Positions 1 through 7,600 of a stretch of DNA of 22,823 bases are shown here, in pieces. Numbering within the stretch: the stretch's first letter is position 1; each line of letters opens with the position of its first letter. The stretch is from a virus. Both the position numbers and the translations under genes were made by a program. The DNA lies in the IMG/VR virus record IMGVR_UViG_3300033150_002146, positions 1-22,823 of that record. The stretch is one strand, 5' to 3'. The notes beneath the pieces were generated by a model, which worked only from the letters and a program-made list of their open reading frames with translations, was not told the origin of the DNA and made no database searches.

Positions 1-12
1 ATAGGGTCTTTT

Positions 13-630
13 GTGAATTATCATGTATTAGTTCGCTCAGGTAAGGAAGAAAAACTTAATGTTGCGCAATATCTTGCGGCGCTATCAGAAGAGGAACAAG
101 TTTTGGCCCGAAGATATTTTAGTCATAGCCTTAAAATGGTCGAGATTACTGAACCCTACGCCGAACTTATAAAGGATGCACGGGTAATATTTCCAAACGA
201 CAACATGGGATTTATTGGAATCGGAACTTCATTTAGAATTCCCAATCGTGCGTATGACCGGGTTCTTAATCATGAAGTGGGCCATATGATTAGTTCTAGG
301 CTAGAGAGAGAGTCGATTACAAAGTATTATGTATTTGGCCCGGATGTTTATGCTCCTTATATTAAGAGAGTCCTTCCTCAGGTTCCTCCCTTTGTTTCAA
401 CCCAAGGTATTACAAGACGCGAGCGTAACCGCCTGTTTTATAAACTAGAACTTCTTTCGAGATCTCCCTCGTCAGAAATTCTCTCATCTATGTCCCTCCG
501 TTCGCCTGAGGAAGGATTTTCTGAAGCGTTTAGTTTTTACTCTAGTTCCAATCCTGAGAAGGTAAAACTTTTAAAGAAGAGATGGCCTGAAGCATATGAT
601 TACTTTAAAAAGTTAATGAAAGGAGATTGA
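13..630 (+). CDS. Zincin-type metallopeptidase-like protein (possibly 5'-partial)
   Basis: The protein carries a HEVGH zinc-binding helix at residues 87-91 and a downstream acidic segment, EEGFSEAF (about residues 166-173), that could supply the third zinc ligand. This is the HExxH...E pattern of zincin metallopeptidases. No signal peptide or membrane helix is visible, so it is probably cytoplasmic or carried in the virion. The GTG start at 13 has only a weak GGG upstream, and the frame stays open to the window edge, so the true start may lie outside. The stop is 3 nt before the next gene, which indicates co-transcription with the glycosyltransferase genes. The C-terminal domain of the portal fusion at 4687-8538 has a similar active site, so this phage encodes at least two such domains. 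The substrate is unknown. The zinc site is seen in sequence; peptidase activity is inferred from it. Confidence 0.6.
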   Translation: MNYHVLVRSGKEEKLNVAQYLAALSEEEQVLARRYFSHSLKMVEITEPYAELIKDARVIFPNDNMGFIGIGTSFRIPNRAYDRVLNHEVGHMISSRLERESITKYYVFGPDVYAPYIKRVLPQVPPFVSTQGITRRERNRLFYKLELLSRSPSSEILSSMSLRSPEEGFSEAFSFYSSSNPEKVKLLKKRWPEAYDYFKKLMKGD

Positions 631-633
631 TCA

Positions 634-1596
634 GTGAAAATTTTATATATTTGTAAGGATTTTACGAATTGGATCGGACATGGTCACTTGGCTTTTAAAC
701 AGGCGCTAGCAAAGATCACCGATGTAACTTTTTATCATAAATCTTGTGATATTGTTGAATTACTTTCAAAGTTTAAGTCGGAAGGGAAGACGTTTGATGT
801 TGTCATGTTAGGAGAGGCACCCCCTGTTACTCCCCCCGTACAAAATTTAAGCGCCATTTCAATCCCCAAAGTTGTTCATTATTGGGATGTTCACGTTCTT
901 CATCATGAGCGTTTACTTTTCATTCGTGAAAATAAAATTGATTTAGTAATCGTAAAGTATAAATGTGGAACAAAAGAACAATTCCCACAATTATTACAAA
1001 CCGTGCCTTGTGCGTGGTTACCAATTGGAGTTGATACTACTATTTTTAAGAATTATAAACTTGCAAAGTCAATTAATATTCTATTAACTGGAGCGTTAAT
1101 AGAATCTGTTTACCCCTTACGTCATCAGTATTTAAAGACTTTTTCGGGCTATCCCGGATTTGTTCATTTACCTCATCCAGGTTATAAAGAGTTTGAGCCG
1201 GGCTCGGCGATTACAGGAGTTGATTACGCTAAACTGTTAAATACAGCGCGAGTTTGTCCTACATGTAGTAGCATTTATAAGTATCCCATTCAGAAACATT
1301 TTGAAATACCGTCTTCTTACTCCCTATTAGCAGCTCCTTTCTTTGAAGATTTAGATGAGTTAGGTTATAAACCAGACGTGAATTTTTTAGATGTTAATTT
1401 TTCGAACTTTGAGAGAAAGATTAAAAGGATCTTAAATGATGAAGATCGATTAAAAGAAGTGACCCGAGCAGGGTATTTATTTGTGCGAAGACATCACTCC
1501 GTTTCGATTCGCGCGAAGCAATTTATTAATTTACTTTCACAAAGGTTGTTTTCGCAACGTGCCCCCTATCCTAATCTGCAATCATTTACGTTATGA
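634..1596 (+). CDS. GT-B fold glycosyltransferase (GT4 / CgeB-like)
   Basis: The 320-residue protein opens with a short Rossmann-type strand (MKILYICKDF) followed by GHGHLAFKQAL, as in GT-B enzymes. The middle has a strand-turn segment, PCAWLPIGVDTTIFK, matching the hinge region of GT4 and CgeB-like transferases (the LP-x-GVD-x-x-x-F pattern). The C-terminal half ends with the EVTRAGYLFVRRHHS helix typical of the glycosyl transferases group 1_2 / CgeB family. It should transfer a sugar from a nucleotide-sugar donor; the acceptor cannot be read from sequence. GTG start at 634 with AAAGGAG upstream. Its last bases overlap the next gene by ATGA, so it is translationally coupled to the sugar-nucleotide dehydrogenase-like protein. 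In a phage this suggests glycosylation of virion proteins or of host surface sugars (inference). Confidence 0.65.
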   Translation: MKILYICKDFTNWIGHGHLAFKQALAKITDVTFYHKSCDIVELLSKFKSEGKTFDVVMLGEAPPVTPPVQNLSAISIPKVVHYWDVHVLHHERLLFIRENKIDLVIVKYKCGTKEQFPQLLQTVPCAWLPIGVDTTIFKNYKLAKSINILLTGALIESVYPLRHQYLKTFSGYPGFVHLPHPGYKEFEPGSAITGVDYAKLLNTARVCPTCSSIYKYPIQKHFEIPSSYSLLAAPFFEDLDELGYKPDVNFLDVNFSNFERKIKRILNDEDRLKEVTRAGYLFVRRHHSVSIRAKQFINLLSQRLFSQRAPYPNLQSFTL

Positions 1597-2597
1597 GAAT
1601 TTTTATTAGAGGAATTGATGGTTACATAGGTTATGCTCTTGCTATGCACTTAGTGCAAAGAGGGAATAGTGTTGGCGGATGTGATACGTTTGAACGTGAA
1701 CAACTAGCAACTCGACTTGAGTCTCCTTCGGTCCTTCCTCATGAATTAGCGAATTTGAGTAGAAATATCTTATTTTTCGAGAATTTGGATTTTGCACTTA
1801 CTGACTTTAAACCTAATGTAATAATTGACGTCGCACGTACTTTTACTTTAAATGGTGAAACTAGTGATCCGGGATTATTACCAATTGCTGTTAAATTACG
1901 ATCTCATCCTACAAGTTGGTTAGTGTTAAGCGATATTCATACTTATGTGCCTGCCAATTTACCAATTCCAGAAAATGAACTTGAAATATTTTACGAAGCT
2001 TGTTCCTCTTTCCTGCTCCACCCAATAAGAGCCTACTCAATTCATTCAACCTACGAGTGTTTAGTTCAAACACAGGTAAATTTTTTTCGGAATATTTGGA
2101 AGCTTCCAGTTGTTGATTTGAGGATTGGTTTAGTTTATGGAGTTACTGAAGAGCCTTGGCACCGACTTCACGTTGATGAGATACAAGGTAATTTGATTAA
2201 CTATTTTTGTGCAAAAGGGGTTAAGCAAGGAATTGTTAATATTCCTTTTAATCCTGTTGTCGCTATCATTTCAATTAAGCAACTTTGCTTATTCATTGAA
2301 TCACTATTAGTTACAGGTTCAATCGATCAGTCACCTATTCATGTTTTTGATCAGCTTGTTTCATTAAAAGGATTAGGTTATAAATTGAAACATGTATTTG
2401 CGGAGGATTTTGATTTACGTCTACGACTCGGTTTTAGCAGAAAAGGAAATGCACCGTTAGGTTGGGCAACTAAAATAAATATTGAACGACATCCCTTGAA
2501 TACCGCCTTTAAGTCTCTTACAATTGAAGGAGAGTTTAAAAATTTAATTCGCACGTGCTTCGGTTTTCGGAAGAAAATTAATAAAGTAGTAAGGTAA
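1593..2597 (+). CDS. Extended SDR, UDP-sulfoquinovose synthase-like, with altered catalytic motif
   Basis: The N-terminus has the nucleotide-binding GxxGYxG motif (G7, G10, Y11, G13) and an acidic residue, D31, after the second strand, as in NAD-dependent extended short-chain dehydrogenases. The opening and the segment around residues 160-182 (DLRIGLVYGV) most resemble SQD1-type UDP-sulfoquinovose synthases and other nucleotide-sugar epimerase/dehydratases. The usual YxxxK pair is Y148-S-I-H-S152 here: the tyrosine is present but the lysine is replaced by serine. S113 sits where the catalytic serine is expected. The enzyme may therefore be inactive, use another residue, or act as a binding protein. 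The start ATG overlaps the previous stop (ATGA), which places it in the same glycosylation unit. The fold is likely; substrate and activity are uncertain. Confidence 0.6.
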   Translation: MRIFIRGIDGYIGYALAMHLVQRGNSVGGCDTFEREQLATRLESPSVLPHELANLSRNILFFENLDFALTDFKPNVIIDVARTFTLNGETSDPGLLPIAVKLRSHPTSWLVLSDIHTYVPANLPIPENELEIFYEACSSFLLHPIRAYSIHSTYECLVQTQVNFFRNIWKLPVVDLRIGLVYGVTEEPWHRLHVDEIQGNLINYFCAKGVKQGIVNIPFNPVVAIISIKQLCLFIESLLVTGSIDQSPIHVFDQLVSLKGLGYKLKHVFAEDFDLRLRLGFSRKGNAPLGWATKINIERHPLNTAFKSLTIEGEFKNLIRTCFGFRKKINKVVR

Positions 2598-2604
2598 ATT
2601 ATTG

Positions 2605-3489
2605 ATGAAAGTATTGATTTTGGATAGTGATTCAACATTTACGACTCAATTGGAGTATTTTTTAAAGAAAAGCTTGAGTTTTGATTGTTGTTCATGTCAT
2701 TCCATTGCTGAGTTTCGCCAAGTAAGTAAGAAGTTTAAACCCGATGTCTACCTTATAGATGTCATTTTAGCTAATGGCCAAATTTTTTCAATTTTAGATG
2801 AATTAGACCCATCTCGTTCAATTATAATTACGAATTATGTTACTGATCGCTTAAGTTCCACCGTTTCTTCGTTAGGTTTTTATAGTATTTTGGTTAAACC
2901 AATTAATTTTGAGGTTTTAAGAGGTATGTTAGAAGCATTAAAGCTTAAAATTAAATCCCCAGCGTCACCTCTCGTTACTCGTTTGATTTCAACGTTCCCT
3001 CAAGTATTTAAGCTTTTTAATGGGGTAATTGATGCGAATGCTATTCAAGAAGGAGTTGAAATAATTGGTAAGCACTTAAACGCTAATATTGTTGTAGCGC
3101 CATTTGATGAGGTACAAGGTCTTAGTTACCCTTTATTTGCATTTTACTTAACTGAAAGATTAGAACTCCAGATTCAAAAATTTCCTTCAAGTTGGATTGA
3201 ATCGGTTAAAAGTGGAGAGGTTGTTGTAATTTTTAAAGATCCGCGAATTCAGGAGCTGTTCGGAAAAGAAATTAACCGCGTGTTAATTGCACCCATTTCA
3301 AATGAGGTATTGGGAAATTGGGGTTACTTTTTAACGTTTGATGGACGAAAGACGCCTTATTCGTCCGAAGTTGTTACATTTATACATAGTTGTGTTGTTG
3401 TAGTTGGGCTCGCTTTAGTTAGATTGAATTTAGGTCTTACTTTGAAGTCGGTTTTGGAGGATGCAATTACACGTGTTAAGGTTACTTAA
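2605..3489 (+). CDS. Response-regulator receiver domain protein with C-terminal GAF-like domain
   Basis: Residues 1-115 form a CheY-like receiver domain. The acidic pocket D7/D9, phospho-acceptor D52 at the end of strand 3 (DVYLID), T76 (IIIT) and the K98-P99 pair (VKPI) are all in place, so it looks able to accept phosphate from a histidine kinase. Residues about 125-290 form an alpha/beta domain (IIGKHLNANIVVAPF, then NRVLIAPIS and WGYFLTFD) that resembles a GAF sensor domain. No DNA-binding output domain is visible. I chose ATG 2605; a TTG at 2602 adds one residue, and AAGG at 2591-2594 could serve either. No kinase gene is in the window, so a host kinase or a phage kinase outside the window would be needed. 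Receiver proteins are uncommon in phage accessory cassettes. The REC call is firm and the GAF call is moderate. Confidence 0.75.
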   Translation: MKVLILDSDSTFTTQLEYFLKKSLSFDCCSCHSIAEFRQVSKKFKPDVYLIDVILANGQIFSILDELDPSRSIIITNYVTDRLSSTVSSLGFYSILVKPINFEVLRGMLEALKLKIKSPASPLVTRLISTFPQVFKLFNGVIDANAIQEGVEIIGKHLNANIVVAPFDEVQGLSYPLFAFYLTERLELQIQKFPSSWIESVKSGEVVVIFKDPRIQELFGKEINRVLIAPISNEVLGNWGYFLTFDGRKTPYSSEVVTFIHSCVVVVGLALVRLNLGLTLKSVLEDAITRVKVT

Positions 3490-3807
3490 ATGGGCTTTGA
3501 AAAATCGACTATTGAAAATCTTCTCATTGAGTTAGTAAAGGAAAATACCTCTGCCTTCGAACGGTTGAAGAGTTCTATTTGTACAGAAAGTGAGCAATTA
3601 AAACGGATAGATACTTCTGTTAAAGATTTTATTTCTCAGGGCAAAATTTTGGAAACAAAATTAGGGACTGTTTCAAAAGATTTGGACTCAATACTGAAAG
3701 ACTTAAGGGAAATCAGTAGGTCGATTAAGGGTTTGCTGCTCAGAGTAATCGTAGTAGCGGGAGTAGTTAGCGGCTTAAGTTTTGTATTGGGCTATTTAGT
3801 TAGGTAG
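3490..3807 (+). CDS. Small coiled-coil protein with C-terminal membrane helix
   Basis: This 105-residue protein has a long charged helical region (residues about 5-80) with hydrophobic repeats suited to a coiled coil. One strongly hydrophobic segment follows near the C-terminus, about residues 83-103 (LLLRVIVVAGVVSGLSFVLG). The layout is that of tail-anchored phage proteins such as XhlA-type hemolysin/holin accessory proteins, but I see no specific match. The ATG follows the upstream stop directly (TAAATG), so it is coupled to the receiver protein and could be its membrane partner, or part of lysis. It ends convergently with the minus-strand gene, overlapping it by 12 nt. Topology is seen in sequence; function is not known. 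Confidence 0.55.
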   Translation: MGFEKSTIENLLIELVKENTSAFERLKSSICTESEQLKRIDTSVKDFISQGKILETKLGTVSKDLDSILKDLREISRSIKGLLLRVIVVAGVVSGLSFVLGYLVR

Positions 3808-4596
3808 TTTCATTTCTACAACTTGAAAAGTAGATTTCCTCAGGATTAAATCGTAAACGGGAATCGCGTTTTTTGGTGTGAATTTCTGTTTGTAGGTTTT
3901 TATTGTTGGGCGTAATTCAACGGGAAAAAGTCGGAGTAATCTGATAAATAGGGGAACATAATAATGATGAGGTAGTTGAGGAATCAAAATAGAGTGTGAC
4001 CCGGGATTATAATGAACTAAGTTTTTCCATATCAAAACACTGTCCGGTAGCCTACTTAAAATTCTATTCAAATCAATTTTTAATGGTTTCCCATTATGTT
4101 TTGGGTACATTGGCGCAAACTTTCTACTAATGTACTTAGGGCGTAATTCAAGATTATAAATTGGGACGTAAGATGAAAAAGGCCCTGCATAGTAGGAATT
4201 AATCCAGTGCGTTTTGGGTGGAAAGTAAGCGTTAAGTTTTGGAGGAATAAGTGACGCAATTGGATCGCAATTGATTATAGTGGGTGTTAAGATCATCACG
4301 TCGAGATCATGTGGTGTTCCATATAAGACAGAACCTGTAATTACTATGTACGGGTTTTTAATCTGAAACGGTAAGAAGTATCTCATACTTTGTTTGAATT
4401 TGACTGGTATGAGACCCCTTTTAGTTAGCTCTTTATCAATTTTTTTCTTTAGAAGCCTAAATTGGGTATAGTTTTTCTTTTTTGAAGGGGAGGAGAGGAC
4501 TTTTTTAAGCAGAGTAGTTAGTGTTAAGTACTTTGCTAAGAGCTGAGCAGTCGATAGAGTTTCTAATTTAGCCTCATTTAACTTAATAATTGACAT
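3796..4596 (-). CDS. Nucleotidyltransferase-fold protein, only minus-strand gene
   Basis: The protein has the polymerase-beta-type nucleotidyltransferase signature: TGSVLYG (G88, S89) followed by HDLDVMI, giving the metal-binding pair D97 and D99. The N-terminal 70 residues are lysine-rich and helical. The rest has no family I recognise; it is rich in aromatic residues and proline. Such folds occur in minimal nucleotidyltransferases, tRNA-modifying enzymes and some toxin-antitoxin partners (MNT/AbiE type), and I cannot choose among them. A third catalytic acid is not obvious. The ATG at 4596 is preceded by AAGGAG, but at a long spacing of about 14 nt. A near-consensus promoter drives it, so it may be expressed independently of the phage late genes, for example during lysogeny (inference). 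Confidence 0.55.
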   Translation of the reverse strand: MSIIKLNEAKLETLSTAQLLAKYLTLTTLLKKVLSSPSKKKNYTQFRLLKKKIDKELTKRGLIPVKFKQSMRYFLPFQIKNPYIVITGSVLYGTPHDLDVMILTPTIINCDPIASLIPPKLNAYFPPKTHWINSYYAGPFSSYVPIYNLELRPKYISRKFAPMYPKHNGKPLKIDLNRILSRLPDSVLIWKNLVHYNPGSHSILIPQLPHHYYVPLFIRLLRLFPVELRPTIKTYKQKFTPKNAIPVYDLILRKSTFQVVEMKLPN

Positions 4597-4614
4597 GAAA
4601 TTAAAATTTTCTCC

Positions 4615-4644
4615 TTGAATTATTCATTGATGTATTAGTATAAA
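4615..4644 (+). promoter_or_regulatory. Sigma70-like promoter for the portal operon
   Basis: TTGAAT (4615-4620) and TATAAA (4639-4644) are separated by 18 nt and lie about 40 nt upstream of the portal start, which has AAAGGAGGA before it. The -10 box shares bases with the -10 box of the minus-strand promoter, so the two promoters should exclude each other or be co-controlled. Confidence 0.5.
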
Positions 4645-4665
4645 GAGATAGTCGGCTGAAGTCAA
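4637..4665 (-). promoter_or_regulatory. Sigma70-like promoter for the minus-strand gene
   Basis: On the minus strand, TTGACT (plus coordinates 4660-4665) is followed after exactly 17 nt by TATACT (4637-4642). Both hexamers differ from consensus at one base. It reads towards the nucleotidyltransferase-like gene, whose start is 41 nt beyond the -10 box. This is the best match to the bacterial consensus that I found in the window. Expression strength is inferred. Confidence 0.65.
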
Positions 4666-4686
4666 TCCGTTTAAAGGAGGAGAATT

Positions 4687-7600
4687 GTGAAAAGGCAATT
4701 AGAAAAAAAGCCAACGAAACCAGTTAAAGAGTCCGCTGTTGGTGAAACTTCGATTTTTACCTCAGTAACAACAGGCTTAACTGGATTTCTAAGTGATCGT
4801 TCGTTAAGGAGCCTTTACAGAGAAACTAGTTCTGTAAGAAGGTGTGTTGATCATATTGCAGAATCTATCGCAAATTTACCCCGTGAGTATAAAGTAGCTT
4901 TACGAGGAAAAAAGGATGAAATAGTTAAGTCACTGTTTGAGCGTGAGACGGTAACAGGTGAGACATTTAGGGACGTGTTGATCGCAGTCTCGATTGATAT
5001 GTTAGTTTTAAACAAAGGTGTTTTAGTACCTTTATTAACTCTGGGTAAGCAACTAACCGGTTTTACAGCTCGCGACGCCGCGACTTTCTACCCCGTTTAT
5101 GAAAAAGATGGGCGGTTACGTGGTTATGTACAACAAACGCAATCAGGTCGGATTTATAAATTTTTACCTTCTGAGGTAATTTTCGTTCGTTTAGTTCCGC
5201 GTACATATTCTTCCAATGGCCTACCTATATTGGAATCACTTACTTATGAGCTTACTAGTTATTTGAAAAATCTAGTTAAAAGTGACCCCGAGTCACGAAA
5301 GCCAATAGGGACGTTTATTTTTACAAATAACATAGATGAAGACGTAATTAATAGATTCCAAGAAGATTTAACAACTTTACTTTCCGGAGATAAGGTTAAA
5401 ATTCCGCTAATTTGGGGTGCAGGAGAAGGAAAATGGGTTGAACTTGCGAAGCAGTTTGATATTCAGATGATTTCTGCCTTTTTGGATAGACTAGATTGGT
5501 TAGTCAGAAGTGCTTTTGGATTCGTACCACCAGGAAGTAACCTTCTTCAAGCATCGCCGGGGGCTGATTTAATGTTTTCAACTTTAGTTCCGCAAGTTGC
5601 TAAGGCAATTGAAGATAAGATGAATCGCTTTCTTGAGCCTTACGGAATATCATTTAGATTCAAAATTCCGCCTGTTCATTCTATAGAGAGGATAATTGAG
5701 GGTACTAAATCTGGATTAATTGCACCTAATGAGGCCCGTCAGTTTATGAATTTACCTCCTTTTGAAGGCGGCAATCAAGTTTCAGTTCTTCAACCTAAAG
5801 GTTTGACACCTGTTGGTTCAACGGAACAGCTTAATTTACCATCGTCAACTCCCGAATCAACAGCGGAACCGATACATAAATCAACTTCAGAGTCAGTGCT
5901 TGAGTCGGTAACTAGGACCGAGCCGAGTCTTCAAAGAGCAGTTTCTTTAGAAGACCTACATTTATTACATAATGCTGAGTTTGCGTTAGATGAAAAACGT
6001 GCGAAGTTTATTATTAATCGTGTAAAGTTGGTTAAGCAATTTCAGGAAGAGTTGAAAAAAGAAGTTGATAAGTTTCGCGAAAAGTTTGAAGAAAAGTCAA
6101 TACTTAGGCAAGAAGCGTCAGTCTTACCACCGTCAACCTCTTTTTTACTTCGTTTAAGTGCTTTGATGGATGATTATCGTACTGATGCTTTTGAATTGGG
6201 CTTTGACCGTGTAAACGATTTTTGGAGACCCTCCGAGTATGATAGAGAACAAGTTAGGAAAATAATAGATGAGTATAGTGATGTAGTGACGAAAGACGCA
6301 ATTAATCGATGGAAGTCGCGAATTGATAAAGCAAATAGCGATGCTAAAAGAGGTAATTGGGACGTTGTTTATGAGGATTTAAACCGGTTGGTTTTATCAG
6401 TTTTAGCTGCGGGCGGACTTGCTGTATTTTTCGCGAATTTACCATTAGTTGTAATTTCGAGATTATTTGAAAAATCACAAGGAATAGTATTACGCTGGGT
6501 TGGAATTGAAGATGATGTTACGTGTAAAGTTTGCGCTGCAATGATTGGAAGAGTATTTAGACCTTCAGTGTTGGAATTACTTCAAACTTGGCCTGGTTAT
6601 GGGACACTTTGTGGTCATAATTGTAGGTGCTCGCTCGAGCCAATTTCTGATGTCTCATTAGCATCTTATAACAAGTGGATTGGTAACAAAATTTCTGTCA
6701 AGGATTTGCAGAAATGGGGAACAGAAGCAGAGGCTATCTTTTCAAACTTACTTAAGGGAATTGACGCTAGGGTTGCGAAAGTTTTGGAGAAGACTCCTCC
6801 TCTTAGGGAGCCAGCTTATTTGGCGTTGTTTAAAGAAGTTAATTTAACTGACGCGAAAAGTCCTCGCTATGACGCAATTAAAAACGTCTTAGAACTACCA
6901 CGTACTTTTTCGGATAGTCAAATACGGGAAGCATTCGTTGACTCCGTCGCAATAAATCTTTTGTATCGATTTGATTTGATGGATCCAAGACAACCTTTTT
7001 CGGCTCAACTTCAATCTCTGCTTTTAAATACTCGAAAGAATTTGTGGGATAAACAATTGAAGAAAATTTTACCTTCCGAGCTTAAAGATGATTGGTTAGC
7101 AGGTAATAAAGAAGCTTTTAAAGGAATTTCCTTTCAGTTATTTGACATTCCTCAAAGTGCTTACTTCGACCCACGCGAATTTTTCATGCAAATGTTTCGC
7201 GCTTCGATTTTTAGTCCGCAGCGATTGGATATTGAGGGAATGACCGCGTTTCGTGAACTTTTAGGATCTACTTTTTGGACTCCAAATACATATGAGAATT
7301 GGTTAAACAGGGTTTATAAGGTGAGACCTATACCTTGGAGATCGACCCGGTCAACAGACCAAATAATATCGGCGATCCCAGTTGTTGATCCTGAGTTTAA
7401 ATCACAATTAACTACAATTTTGCAAAAATATTCTACCCTCAGAGTTCCTTCTTTTTGGAGCGGATTACAAACGATTCGTTTGTCAAATGCTGCGCGATAT
7501 GACGCGACTTATTTATTGGACGTTGATTATAAGGATTTTGTGAAGTCATTTAACGGTGTCATTACAACCACTCCCAACGACTTTCAATTCCTTCATGAGT

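Noticed and set aside
2378-2638. 86-residue minus-strand frame opposite the end of the SDR gene
   Set aside because: It is a shadow of the plus-strand gene with no ribosome binding site and no neighbours on that strand.
3812-3835. Small hairpin TCTAC/GTAGA after the convergent gene ends as a terminator
   Set aside because: Only 5 bp, a 10-nt loop and no clear T tract. Part of it is coding sequence of the minus-strand gene.
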